Source: JBGPYB01 sp041493035 (GTDB lineage Bacteria > Acidobacteriota > Vicinamibacteria > Fen-336). From it: a DNA stretch of 64,000 bases. The position numbers and the translations under genes are program-made. Each line of letters starts with the position of its first letter. Position 1 is the first letter of the stretch. The notes under the pieces were generated by a model. It was not told the origin of the DNA. It worked only from the letters and a program-made list of their open reading frames with translations, and did not search any database. The stretch lies in assembly GCA_041493035.1 (NCBI GenBank), contig JBGPYB010000001.1:39435-103434 (forward strand), given 5' to 3'. Below, one piece after another: positions 19,203 through 28,346 of the stretch.

Positions 19203-22200
19203 ATGCGGGGAATGGTTCCGAAACTCAAAGTCGCGGCCGCAGCTCTTCTCTTGGTCCTCGTTTCGCCGGCCTCTGGACGCGCGGGCAGCACCCTCACGAC
19301 CGCCCCCTACACTCCGAACGGCAACCAGTCCGGCACCGCCAACGGCGACTACGTGAGCGAGGACGCGGCCGGAGGAGGCCTGAACTTGCCCTACCACTTC
19401 TGGGTCGAGGTCCCGCCCGGGCTGGGCCGCCTCGTGGTGGACATCTGGGACGCCGACATCGGGGCCGGGGGTGCGGGCGAGGCGGCCGCGGGCCGCGATC
19501 GCGCGCGCAGCGTCTTCGACGTGAACGCGGTCTACACCCTCCTCGATCCAACGGGCGCTACCCGAGCGACGGTGAACGGCACCAATGCTCTGCCGGCATT
19601 GGCCGACAACGCGTGGTTCAACCTCTTCAATTCGGTGGTGGGTCTGACCGCCGGGCACTGGGAGGTTCGAATCGACCAGTCGACGCTCGTCGACGTGGCC
19701 GGCAACCGCGACGCCATCAACGCTTTCGGCGTTCGCGCCCACGACGGCACCGCTGGCGCCGGTGGGACCGAACTGAATGTGTACTACGATTCCATCACCG
19801 ACGTCGGCGTCAACCCGCCCGCTGTGGCGGGGCTGATCAACACGAGGACCTACGTCGAGTACCCCTACATCGTCTCGGGCTGCTCGTTCTTCGAGAACGA
19901 CTTCGACTTCGACACCAACAACGCGACCGGTCAGTCGATCGTCTACGCCAGCCGTACCCCGGCGACTTCCGCTGCCTTCAGCCAGACCCTCGCCAATGCC
20001 ACCCTCTCAGTGAACGATGTCTGGAATCGAGACGCCATCGCGGGCTGGACCAGCGACTCGAGGTCCACCGAGTACGGGATCTGGTCGCAGACCACCACCA
20101 TGCGTTCGTATGTCGTTGGTGGCGCGAACAACGGCAACTACGGCAACCTCTACGTCGCCAACTTCCAGGCGGTCGCGGGCGCCCCGATCGCGAACCCGCC
20201 CGCGAACTCGTTCCGCACCTACATTGCCACCGACGCCGGTGGCGCCCCCGTGAAGCCCTATCTCGAGCAGTTTCTGGGGTATCTGTCGGGGCCACGGACC
20301 CCGACGGTGGGGCAGACCACGGTCTTCACGGTCACCGTACGTGTCGTCAACCCGACGCTCCTTCCCATCGCCTTTGGCGCTCCGGCCGCCGACATCGTGA
20401 CGGCGAACGTGCTGAGACCCGTGGGCTCGTTGGGCTATCAGGGCGGCGCCCAGGTCACCCAAGGGACCATCCTCTCGGAGCCTGCCATCGGCGGAACCGG
20501 GAACGTGACCTGGAACCCTGGCCCGGTCGCCGCGGGTGCCACCGCGTTCCTCGCCTTCAACGTGGCCGTCACCCCCACCATGGCCGGCCAGAGGATTCCG
20601 GTCACGAACACGCCTGTTTCGGGGAACGGCACCCGCGCCACCTTCGTCGACGAAACCGGCAACACCACACAGGCGCGCGCCACCTTCACCCTCGGGCCCG
20701 TCTGCGATCTCGCGGTGAACCTGGCCCTCGCCACCCCCGCCGTGGTGTCGTCCCTCCGCGCCCACGACGGGCCGCGTGGTGTCGAGGTGGAGTGGGAGAC
20801 GGCCTCCGAGGTCGGCACCGCCGGATTCGATCTCCTTCGGTGGGACCCCGAGACCGACGGCTACGTGACGCTCAACAAGGGGTTGCTCCCGGGCCTCCAG
20901 GGCTCTCCTCAAGGGGGGCGGTATCGTTTCGTCGACGAGGGCGCGTCCGCCTCCGCCAAGCTCTGGTACGTCCTCTCGGAAGCCACGGCTTCGGGTGAGC
21001 GGCGCTTCCACGGTCCGTACGAGGTCCAGGTCGAGACAGCGTCCCCCTCAGCGTCGCTCCGCTCTCACTCGGCCGACGGCTACGATCGCACGGCTCGACG
21101 CCGCCCCGCCTCGCAACGAGCGGCCCGGGTGGCGTCGGCCCTGACGACTCTCCCGCTGGCGGCCCCCGTGGCCGGCGCCACCGCGGTCAAGATCGGCGTC
21201 GAGAAGGACGGCCTCTACTACGTTTCGGCGACCTCGATCGCCGCGGCCCTGGGCTGGCCCGCGGCGCAGGTCGGGGCCTTCCTGTCCACGCAGCGATTCG
21301 CGCTGTCCTCGCAAGGGAGGCCCGTGGCCTGGACGCCGTCTTCCGGCGGCCTCCTCTTCTACGGGCGCGGCGTCGACAGCATCTATACCCGCGACAACGT
21401 CTACTGGCTCGGGGTCGGCCACGGGACGATGATGACCACCGCCGACGGCCGCCGTCCGTCGCCGACGGGGCCGGCGAGCTTCCTGGACCAGGTCCACGCA
21501 GAGGAGAACCGTCTGCCCGCCACGGCGGTCTCGACCGACCCGGAGTCCGACTATTGGTACTGGGACTACCTGAGCGGCGGTCATCCCACCTACGGAAGCA
21601 GGAGCTTCCCCCTCGCCGCCGTCGCCGTGGATCATGGTGGCGCGCCGGCCCGGCTGACCATCCATCTGCACGGGGCCACCACGACGGCCGTCACCGGCGA
21701 GCACCACGTCGTCGCACGGCTCAACGGAAGCCCCATCGGCGAGGTGCAGTGGGAAGGGGTCGTTCCAGCCACCATCGACGTGCCGGTGGGCGCATCGATG
21801 GTCCAGGAGGGACAGAACAGCGTGGAACTGGACGCGCTCCTGGACACCGCAGCGCCTTACAGCATCGTCTACCTCGACAGCTTCGATCTCACATACCCAC
21901 GACTCTATCAGGCCGCCGGCTCGGCGCTGTCGTTCCGCGGCGACGGTCATGGCGTCGTGACGGTCGCCGGGTTCCCGGATCCGGCCATCGGCGTCTTCGA
22001 CGTGACTGACCCCGCGAACACTCACCGAGTGGCGCGGACCACCGTGACCGGCGCTCCCGGCGCCTTCCAGGTGAGCCTCGTCCCGGCCGGTCCGGACACT
22101 CGCTACGTCGCATCGACTCCGGCGGGCTGGCTCGCGCCGAAATGGATCCGGTCGTATCGCTCGGCCGGGCTCAAGTCGCGGCGGGGCGGGGCCGACTACA

Positions 22201-23297
22201 TCGTGCTGACCACCTCCGACCTCATGGCGCCGGCTCGGCGCCTCGCTGCAATGCGCCAGAGGCAGGGGCTCGTCACTGCGGTGGTGGACGTGGCCGACGT
22301 CATGGACGAGTTCGACGCCGGGATCTCGACCCCGCACGCGGTGCAGGCTTTCCTGCGCTGGGCCGCGGCGCACTGGTCCCCGGCGCCCCGCTCCCTGCTC
22401 CTGGCCGGACTCGGCACCCTCGACTACAAGGATTACCTGGGCAACGGCGGCAACCTGCTTCCGCCCCTCATGGTGTCGACGCCATTCGGGCTCTTCGCCT
22501 CTGACAACGACCTCGTGGATCTGGACGGCGACGGCCTGCCCGATCTCGCCGTGGGCCGCGTGCCCGCCGTCACCGCCGCCGAGCTCGACGCCTACGTCTC
22601 CAAGATCGCCGCCTACGAAGCGTCGGACGGTGCCGACTGGAAGGGCCGCGCGGTCTGGGCCTCGGACAAGGTCGATCCCGGAGCGGACTTCCCGGCCGAT
22701 GCAGAACGCCTCGTGTCGGGGCTTCCGACAGGGTACTCGGCCGACCGAGTGTACCTGGCCCCGGGCACTATCACCGCGAGCCGCGCGCAGCTCCTGGGAG
22801 ACCTCCAGAGCGGGGCCGGCATCATGAACTACGTCGGCCACGGTGGCATCGATCGCCTGGCCGCCGAAGGACTGCTCGTTTCGACCGATGCCTCGTCCCT
22901 CACCAACGCCGAGCGCCTCCCGCTTCTCACGGCCCTGACGTGCACGATCAACCGTTTCGAGGTCCCGGGCTACGCGTCCCTCGGAGGGGAGCTGGTCAAG
23001 AGCCCGTCGGGAGGGTTCTCGGCGGTCTGGGCGCCCACCGGCCTTTCGCTGAACGCGGAGGCGAACGCCCTGGGGGCACGCTTCTACGCCACTCTGGCCG
23101 GGAAACCCGGGAGCCGGGTCGGAGACCTCGTGAACGATACGCTGCGGGCCTATGCCGCCAGCGGCGACGAGCCGAGTCTCGTCAGCGTGTACAATCTCCT
23201 TGGCGATCCGGCGCTCGTCATGAAGCCGCCGGCATCCCCCGCGAGCCCGCCGCCGAGTGGCGAGCGGTCGCAGGGGTCGCTTCGACGGACCGAGTGA
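19203..23297 (+). CDS. secreted C25 (gingipain-type) cysteine peptidase, 1364 residues
   Basis: Large exported protein. Signal peptide is LKVAAAALLLVLVSPASGRAG. Residues about 30-500 are beta-rich adhesin-like repeats; about 520-590 is an Ig/fibronectin-like piece (RAHDGPRGVEVEWETASEVG). A long beta region follows, then a Peptidase_C25 domain at about 990-1345. The domain shows SGAGIMNYVGHGG with the catalytic His (1213) and LTALTCTINRF with the catalytic Cys (1247), plus YNLLGDPALVMKPP at the end. Start at ATG 19203 (19212 also possible); the open frame upstream is only antisense of the nucleotidyltransferase. The precursor-like peptide gene follows after 5 bases, so this protease may process or export it. 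Confidence 0.88.
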   Translation: MRGMVPKLKVAAAALLLVLVSPASGRAGSTLTTAPYTPNGNQSGTANGDYVSEDAAGGGLNLPYHFWVEVPPGLGRLVVDIWDADIGAGGAGEAAAGRDRARSVFDVNAVYTLLDPTGATRATVNGTNALPALADNAWFNLFNSVVGLTAGHWEVRIDQSTLVDVAGNRDAINAFGVRAHDGTAGAGGTELNVYYDSITDVGVNPPAVAGLINTRTYVEYPYIVSGCSFFENDFDFDTNNATGQSIVYASRTPATSAAFSQTLANATLSVNDVWNRDAIAGWTSDSRSTEYGIWSQTTTMRSYVVGGANNGNYGNLYVANFQAVAGAPIANPPANSFRTYIATDAGGAPVKPYLEQFLGYLSGPRTPTVGQTTVFTVTVRVVNPTLLPIAFGAPAADIVTANVLRPVGSLGYQGGAQVTQGTILSEPAIGGTGNVTWNPGPVAAGATAFLAFNVAVTPTMAGQRIPVTNTPVSGNGTRATFVDETGNTTQARATFTLGPVCDLAVNLALATPAVVSSLRAHDGPRGVEVEWETASEVGTAGFDLLRWDPETDGYVTLNKGLLPGLQGSPQGGRYRFVDEGASASAKLWYVLSEATASGERRFHGPYEVQVETASPSASLRSHSADGYDRTARRRPASQRAARVASALTTLPLAAPVAGATAVKIGVEKDGLYYVSATSIAAALGWPAAQVGAFLSTQRFALSSQGRPVAWTPSSGGLLFYGRGVDSIYTRDNVYWLGVGHGTMMTTADGRRPSPTGPASFLDQVHAEENRLPATAVSTDPESDYWYWDYLSGGHPTYGSRSFPLAAVAVDHGGAPARLTIHLHGATTTAVTGEHHVVARLNGSPIGEVQWEGVVPATIDVPVGASMVQEGQNSVELDALLDTAAPYSIVYLDSFDLTYPRLYQAAGSALSFRGDGHGVVTVAGFPDPAIGVFDVTDPANTHRVARTTVTGAPGAFQVSLVPAGPDTRYVASTPAGWLAPKWIRSYRSAGLKSRRGGADYIVLTTSDLMAPARRLAAMRQRQGLVTAVVDVADVMDEFDAGISTPHAVQAFLRWAAAHWSPAPRSLLLAGLGTLDYKDYLGNGGNLLPPLMVSTPFGLFASDNDLVDLDGDGLPDLAVGRVPAVTAAELDAYVSKIAAYEASDGADWKGRAVWASDKVDPGADFPADAERLVSGLPTGYSADRVYLAPGTITASRAQLLGDLQSGAGIMNYVGHGGIDRLAAEGLLVSTDASSLTNAERLPLLTALTCTINRFEVPGYASLGGELVKSPSGGFSAVWAPTGLSLNAEANALGARFYATLAGKPGSRVGDLVNDTLRAYAASGDEPSLVSVYNLLGDPALVMKPPASPASPPPSGERSQGSLRRTE

Positions 23298-23302
23298 GGG
23301 GC

Positions 23303-23467
23303 ATGGAACCACGAGACAACTCGAACGTCCCCCCGCCCGGCGGAAAGAAGCCCTACGAGCCTCCACAGATAGTGAGCCGCGAGCCCCTCGAAGCTGTCGC
23401 CGCCGTCTGCTCGCCCCCCGGCAAGGCGAACCCTGGGGCGTGCCCCACGGGTCCACTCAACTCGTAG
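23303..23467 (+). CDS. candidate modified-peptide (RiPP) precursor, 54 residues
   Basis: A 54-residue peptide translationally linked to the C25 protease (start 6 bases after its stop, GAGG before the ATG). The N-terminal half is hydrophilic and Pro-rich (KKPYEPPQIVSREPLEAV, residues 15-32). The C-terminal half has two Cys (36 and 47) set among Pro, Gly and Ser: CSPPGKANPGACP. That division looks like leader plus core. The K-P-Y-x-P-P-x-I/V-x-S/E start is recurrent, to my knowledge, in small peptides next to PqqD/radical SAM genes. Only 3 bases separate its stop from the stop of the convergent radical SAM gene. Function is inferred from context. Confidence 0.75.
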   Translation: MEPRDNSNVPPPGGKKPYEPPQIVSREPLEAVAAVCSPPGKANPGACPTGPLNS

Positions 23468-23470
23468 GGT

Positions 23471-24574
23471 TCAGCGCCCAACGCCCGGAAGCACGCGGAG
23501 CGGGATCGCCTTCCGCCCCTGCCCCGCCTCGCGGGCGAGTGTCGCGCGCTGCCGGGCGCCTGGATAGATCACTAGAGGGCTACCCGAGAGCGCCTCCGCC
23601 GTCCCGGGGCAGAAGGCGAGGAGGGGCCCGGCTTCCCCCTCTTTTCCGACGACGCCCTTCACTTCGGCGGAGAGTTCCCGCACTTCTTGAAGGCGCGGCG
23701 ATCGTTCCCAGATCTCGCGGATCGACGAGTCGTGGAGGTTCCCCACGGCCCGCCGCCACTGGACGCAGGGATACACGTTGCCGAAGGGGTCGACAGTGAT
23801 TCCGGATGAACCCGCGCCGCAGTGCTTGCCGGCCTCCGCAGGTGCCATCAGCGCGTCAGCCTGACGGCCCACCTCGGGAGCACTCCCGCCACCGAAGCGC
23901 GCGTACTCGAGGCGAAGGAGGTTGAGGACACCGTCGCGCGACGCCGTCAGCTCGAGGGGGCTCCGGTCGCCGTTGTCGCGGGGTGTCACCTCGGGGTCGA
24001 ACTGCAACCGGACGCCGAGCCCGTCGGCGATGGCGAACATCCCCTCCACCTCGCCTTCGTTCCACGCCGTCAGGGTCGCGTTCATCTTCACCCGCAGACC
24101 CAGGGCCACCATCCCGCCCACGTTTCGGAGGAGTCGCTCGAAGCTGCCGGCCACCCGAGTCTGCCGGTCGTGACTTCCCGCCTGCGACCCGTGGAGGCTC
24201 ACCTCGACCATGTACGGATCCACTTCGTCCTTGAGCCGCCGCGCGGCCTCGCCGCTCAAGGCGTGGCCGTTGGACTTGACCCGGACGACGAAGCCGAGCT
24301 CTCTCGCTCGCTTCCCCAGGCGCAGGAAGTCCGGATGGGCCAGAGGCTCTCCCCCGGACAGGGTGAGGTTCAGTACCTCCAATTCCCTCAGATCCTCGAA
24401 GAAGCGGATCCATTCCTCCGCGGACATGGGGACGCCGGCGAGGCCGAGGTCGTTGTAACAGAAGACGCAGTCGAGGTTGCAGCGGTACGTCAGCTCCACG
24501 AGGACGGAAAAGAGAACGTTCTCCCGCCACGTCCTTTGGACGAGACCGGCGAAGCTCGCAGCTTCAGGAGGCAT
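23471..24574 (-). CDS. radical SAM/SPASM peptide-modifying enzyme
   Basis: 367 residues. The radical SAM cluster motif is CNLDCVFC (Cys 32, 36, 39) and is followed by the LTLSGGEPLAHPDF segment for SAM binding. Downstream are a SPASM-like auxiliary region with CGAGSSGITVDPFGNVYPC and a later Cys (LLAFCPGTAEAL). It resembles PqqE-type and sactipeptide/thioether-forming maturases. The start ATG overlaps the end of the PqqD-like gene by 11 bases, a strong sign of coupled translation, and PqqD-type RREs deliver the precursor to exactly this enzyme class. Last gene of the minus-strand operon. Confidence 0.9.
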   Translation of the reverse strand: MPPEAASFAGLVQRTWRENVLFSVLVELTYRCNLDCVFCYNDLGLAGVPMSAEEWIRFFEDLRELEVLNLTLSGGEPLAHPDFLRLGKRARELGFVVRVKSNGHALSGEAARRLKDEVDPYMVEVSLHGSQAGSHDRQTRVAGSFERLLRNVGGMVALGLRVKMNATLTAWNEGEVEGMFAIADGLGVRLQFDPEVTPRDNGDRSPLELTASRDGVLNLLRLEYARFGGGSAPEVGRQADALMAPAEAGKHCGAGSSGITVDPFGNVYPCVQWRRAVGNLHDSSIREIWERSPRLQEVRELSAEVKGVVGKEGEAGPLLAFCPGTAEALSGSPLVIYPGARQRATLAREAGQGRKAIPLRVLPGVGR

Positions 24575-24857
24575 CGGCTGCCCCCACGCTCTCGATCACG
24601 CCGCCCGCCGCCAGCTCCTCGATGAAAGCCGCGACGTCGCTCTCGAGCCTCTTCGGTTCGACCTCGTATTCTTCTGCGAGACCGGCCACGAGGGTCACCA
24701 TGTTCTCTCCCGAATCGATGCGCTCGAGGATCCGCGCACCGACCTCGTTGAGCACAAGGACCTCCGGTCCCGATTGGCGCACGACGATCGCCTCGGGCGC
24801 GATGATCCGAAAGCGGACATCGTCCTTTCGACGGAAGACCGCTTCGCCCGGAATCAA
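24564..24857 (-). CDS. PqqD-like peptide chaperone (RiPP recognition element)
   Basis: 97 residues beginning at a TTG codon that overlaps the stop of the preceding gene (TTGA). The PqqD fold signature is visible: VFRRKDDVRFRIIAPEAIVV, LVLNEVGARILERIDSG and a C-terminal helical pair (EVEPKRLESDVAAFIEELAAGGVI). PqqD-family proteins bind the leader of a precursor peptide and hand it to a radical SAM enzyme, here encoded immediately downstream. The N-terminal start is the only uncertain point; the long upstream open frame is antisense or out of frame with the kinase-like gene and is not coding. Confidence 0.85.
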   Translation of the reverse strand: MIPGEAVFRRKDDVRFRIIAPEAIVVRQSGPEVLVLNEVGARILERIDSGENMVTLVAGLAEEYEVEPKRLESDVAAFIEELAAGGVIESVGAADAS

Positions 24858-25774
24858 GCGACCACCGCTTCCGGAGCGAGTCGGTCCCAGACAGGCGCAC
24901 CGAGGGCGATTGTGGCCGTGTGTCGCCGGCAGCCGGCGAGGAGCGCTTCGAGGTTCCGGAGCAGGGGCTCGAGTCGATGCCGATCCTGATTCACGAAGGG
25001 AGCGGCGGCGAGCATAGTGGCGAGTCCTTCGGCGGGGGAGAGAGGATCGAGGCGCGTCGCGCTCCCCTGACGAAGCTTGCAGATGGCCGTCAGACGGGGC
25101 CGCTCCGTCCCCAGCCCGCGGTGGTCTCCGGCGAAGGGGACGGGCGCCACGATGCACCTGTTGCCTTCCAGCACCACGGCGTTCAGGTCGTCGCTCAGCA
25201 CCGATCGCCCTTCGTCCAGGCTGAGCCGAGCGAGGGTGCTCTTACCCGCCCCCGAGCGCCCCAGGAAGAGCCACGCGCCGTCCTCAGCCACGATGCCGGC
25301 GCTGTGGAGCAGCGCTCCGCCGACTTCGAGCAAACGATACGACACGATAGCGCGAAGGACGTTCTCGATGGCTCCGGCGAAGCCCGCTCCCGTCGCCGCC
25401 GTCCAGAACGCTGCCCGCAACGCCGGGCGCCACTCCAGACGGGCCATGAGGCCGAGTCCCGCGATGCGCACCGAGTCCGGGGTCGGATCGAGGTCGAGGG
25501 TGAACTCCCACCCGCGCACGTCGAAGGTCGAGAACTCGTCGTCGACCACCCGCATGGCGTGGCAGTCCACGGCTCCGGCGACAGGGGCCCCGGCAGGCAG
25601 ACAGAAGCCCGAGAAGTGCCCGCGCGCCAGGGCTTCCTGTTCGGCGCCCAAGCCTCGAAAGACATAGGGCCCGCCCGCGAGGTCAAGGGCGAGGGTCCTC
25701 TCTCCCCACGGCTCCCCGGCCAGGCGAGCCGGGAAGAGATCGGGGTTCCGAAAAAACCGATCTCCGAAGCTCAT
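24854..25774 (-). CDS. HPr kinase-like protein (HprK-related)
   Basis: 306 residues. The C-terminal half has the P-loop LGRSGAGKSTLARL (residues 171-184) and an SDDLNAVV acidic segment (about 194-201), the layout of HprK/P-type Ser kinases. The N-terminal half (about 1-150) is specific to the RiPP-associated branch and has no clear similarity to HPr kinase. Relatives occur with PqqD-like and nucleotidyltransferase proteins in systems where their target is unproven; phosphorylation of the peptide is possible. Start ATG 25774 overlaps the upstream stop (ATGA), and its own stop overlaps the PqqD-like TTG. Confidence 0.85.
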   Translation of the reverse strand: MSFGDRFFRNPDLFPARLAGEPWGERTLALDLAGGPYVFRGLGAEQEALARGHFSGFCLPAGAPVAGAVDCHAMRVVDDEFSTFDVRGWEFTLDLDPTPDSVRIAGLGLMARLEWRPALRAAFWTAATGAGFAGAIENVLRAIVSYRLLEVGGALLHSAGIVAEDGAWLFLGRSGAGKSTLARLSLDEGRSVLSDDLNAVVLEGNRCIVAPVPFAGDHRGLGTERPRLTAICKLRQGSATRLDPLSPAEGLATMLAAAPFVNQDRHRLEPLLRNLEALLAGCRRHTATIALGAPVWDRLAPEAVVA

Positions 25775-26160
25775 CGTCCCCGTGACTGGAGGCGCCACAG
25801 GAGATGTTGCGCCAGGCGCCCTGCCGCGCGGCACCGCTCCATGAGGCTGACGGGCATCACGACGCGGCCGAGGACGAGCCGAGGCGCCACCGGGGCGTCG
25901 GGATGAGACGCGCCATCCGCCTGGGTCCAGAGGCGAAACCCGCGGCGTCCCGGGCGATATCCGATGACCCTGTGGGCCACGAGACGTCCTGCCTCGCTCA
26001 CGAAGGCCACGACGTCTCCCGGCCAATAGACGGACGCGGGCGTCAAGGCTACGAGCGTATCGTCCTCCAGACGGGGGCTCATGCAGTCACCGCTGACGCG
26101 GACCCGCAACCCCTCCGCAGCGGCCAGCGAGCGGAGCGGTGCCACCAAACGGGGCGTCAT
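25771..26160 (-). CDS. S24/S26 signal-peptidase-like protein with Cys at the nucleophile position
   Basis: 129 residues. The box normally reading G-x-S-M-x-P reads SGDCMSPRL here, so Cys26 sits where the serine nucleophile is expected. A later RLVAHRVIG segment places His63 where type I peptidases of the archaeal/ER kind use His as base. There is no transmembrane anchor. It is likely a processing peptidase for the cluster's peptide or a regulator of the LexA-type fold. Start ATG overlaps the BY-kinase stop by ATGA; stop overlaps the next gene. Confidence 0.8.
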   Translation of the reverse strand: MTPRLVAPLRSLAAAEGLRVRVSGDCMSPRLEDDTLVALTPASVYWPGDVVAFVSEAGRLVAHRVIGYRPGRRGFRLWTQADGASHPDAPVAPRLVLGRVVMPVSLMERCRAAGRLAQHLLWRLQSRGR

Positions 26161-28346
26161 TGAATCGTCGCGGTCTTCCCGGCGGTGGCGCCAGTCTCCC
26201 TGTGAGAATAGTCCCCATAGTAGTGGCCGTAGTAGTGGCCGTAATAGTAGGAGTGCTTTTCGATTTGGGCGCGGTTCAAGACGATCCCCAGGATGCGCGC
26301 GCCGGTCTCGGAGATGCGCTCCAGGGTAAAGCGCACAGCCTTGCGGGGAACCATCTCGGCGCCGGCCACGACGATGACGCCGTCGGCGAACGAGGCCAGG
26401 CTCAAGGCGTCCGCCACGGCGCCCATGGGCGGCGTGTCGATCAAGATCCAGTTGTAGAGCCCCTTGAGGCTTCCCAGGAAGCCGCGCATCCCCTCGTCGG
26501 TCATCAGGTCGGCGGGGCTCGGCGCGTGAGTCCCGGACGGAAGGAAGCTCAGGTTGGGCCCCTTCACGTGCTGGATCGCCTCGAGGGGCTCGCATTTGCC
26601 CACGAGGATGTCGGAAAGACCGGGGGTCTTGCGGGCCCTGAGGATCGTGTGGGCGGTCGGCTTGCGGAGGTCGCCGTCGATGAGGAGCACGTTGCCGTCG
26701 AGGGCGGCGAGTGTCGACGCCAGGTTGACCGAGGTCAGGGTCTTTCCCTCTCCGGGGGCTGTCGAAGTCACGATGAGGACGCGCGGCGAGCGATCGGGCC
26801 ACGAGTAACGAAGCGCCGTGCGCACGATCCGGTATCCCTCCGAGAAGGGGCCCGGAACGTTGGAGTTGACGCCCACGACTCTTCCGGCCTTCTTGTCGAT
26901 CACCTCCGGGACGACGCCCAGGAGGGGGGCGCCCAGGTGTCGACGCACGTCGTCGGGTGTGCGCAGCGTGTTGTCGAGATACTCGAGAAAGAACGCGAGA
27001 CCGATGCCAAGCCCCAGTCCCAACAGGAGGCCGTTCAGGATGTCGCGCATCTTCTTTGGACGCACCGGCCCGCCTGGGATCACCGCCGCGTCGAGGATAC
27101 GGATGTTCGTGGCCTTCAGTTCCTGGGCCACGTCGGTTTCCTTGTGGCGCGACAGGAGGCTGCTCAGGACGCCCTTGGCCGCCTCTAGCTCCCGCTTCCG
27201 TGTGTCGTAGGGTATCGCCCGCTGCTCCAGATCGAGGAGCTCGGCCTTCGTGGTTTCCAGGGCCTCAGAGATGCTCGCTTCCTTGGCCGCCGCCCCACGG
27301 TACTCGCTCTCCATTCCCCTTATCACCCGCTGAGCCTCGCGCTTGACTCTCTCGCGCATCTGGCGGATCTGCCCGCGGACTGTGACGACCTCGGGGTGCT
27401 GGTCGAGGTACGTATCGAGGAGCTGGGCCTCACGTCGCTCGAGGTTCGAGATCTCGAGAAGGTCGGCCTGGACGATGGGATTCCTCGTCACGTCGGGAAG
27501 CTCTTCGGGGTGGGAGGCCTTCCGGATCTGCTCGAAGACCGCCTGCTTTTCCAGGCGCTCCGTCTTCAGCTCGTTCAGCGCCGAGCCGAGCTGCGTGAGC
27601 TTCTGGTTCAGCAGTGTGCGGCGCTCTTCGATGTTGACGATGCCTTGTTTCTCCCGGACTTTCTCGAGGGCAAGCTCGGCCGCTTCGACTTTCTTGCGTT
27701 GGTCGTCGACCTGACCTCCCAGCCACTGCCCCGCCTCGGCCGAGGTCTGGTACCGGAGATCGAGAGCCTGCTCGATGTAGAGCTGCGAGAGGCGATTGGC
27801 GAGGCGGGCTGCGAGTTCGGAGCGAAAGGCTTCGGCACTCACGGCAACCACGCGGCTGTTCTTCGCGGGGCTCACGGAGATGCGCCCGAGGAAGGCGTCG
27901 ATCATGCCTTCCATGGCCGGCAATTCTCCCGGCGGGGCGGCCAGCATCTCCTTGATTTGCTCAGGCTTCCGGGGCCCGCCGAACTCGGGATCGTCGAGGA
28001 GCCTCATGTCCTCGATGACCCGGCGGGCCAGGGCGCGGCTCTGGAGGATCTTGTACTGCGTTTCGAAGTATTCCTCTCCCCACCAGCCGGCGTTGACTTC
28101 GGAAACCTCCTTGAAGGCGATGACGCTCGGAGCTTGTCGCTCGATCAAGAGCTGGGCTGTGCCGCTGAAGACCGGACGCATGAGGTTGGTGCGGACGGTT
28201 GCGTGCACCGTCACCGCAAGGAAAATGGCCACGATCAGCCAGCGCCGCCGGACCAGGACGTGGAGATACTCCCAAAGCGCGGTCTCTGTCGAGGGATCAG
28301 TCTCCGAGCGGAGTCGCTGTTCGACCTCGGAGGAGGAGTCGATCAT
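26157..28346 (-). CDS. polysaccharide-type tyrosine autokinase (Wzz/BY-kinase fusion)
   Basis: 729 residues in the GumC/Wzc arrangement. First come a transmembrane segment (about 38-60, WLIVAIFLAVTVHATV) and a Wzz-like periplasmic coiled coil (about 170-420). A second membrane segment follows (ILNGLLLGLGLGIGLAFFLEY), then a cytosolic BY-kinase with Walker A TAPGEGKTLTSVN, Walker A' LLIDGDLRKP and Walker B WILIDTPP. The C-terminal tail has eight Tyr in SYYYGHYYGHYYGDYS, the autophosphorylation cluster. Start ATG 28346 has GGAAGG 5 bases upstream; the TTG start at 28379 is less likely. Regulates chain length or export of a polysaccharide; first gene of the coupled series. Confidence 0.9.
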   Translation of the reverse strand: MIDSSSEVEQRLRSETDPSTETALWEYLHVLVRRRWLIVAIFLAVTVHATVRTNLMRPVFSGTAQLLIERQAPSVIAFKEVSEVNAGWWGEEYFETQYKILQSRALARRVIEDMRLLDDPEFGGPRKPEQIKEMLAAPPGELPAMEGMIDAFLGRISVSPAKNSRVVAVSAEAFRSELAARLANRLSQLYIEQALDLRYQTSAEAGQWLGGQVDDQRKKVEAAELALEKVREKQGIVNIEERRTLLNQKLTQLGSALNELKTERLEKQAVFEQIRKASHPEELPDVTRNPIVQADLLEISNLERREAQLLDTYLDQHPEVVTVRGQIRQMRERVKREAQRVIRGMESEYRGAAAKEASISEALETTKAELLDLEQRAIPYDTRKRELEAAKGVLSSLLSRHKETDVAQELKATNIRILDAAVIPGGPVRPKKMRDILNGLLLGLGLGIGLAFFLEYLDNTLRTPDDVRRHLGAPLLGVVPEVIDKKAGRVVGVNSNVPGPFSEGYRIVRTALRYSWPDRSPRVLIVTSTAPGEGKTLTSVNLASTLAALDGNVLLIDGDLRKPTAHTILRARKTPGLSDILVGKCEPLEAIQHVKGPNLSFLPSGTHAPSPADLMTDEGMRGFLGSLKGLYNWILIDTPPMGAVADALSLASFADGVIVVAGAEMVPRKAVRFTLERISETGARILGIVLNRAQIEKHSYYYGHYYGHYYGDYSHRETGATAGKTATIQ

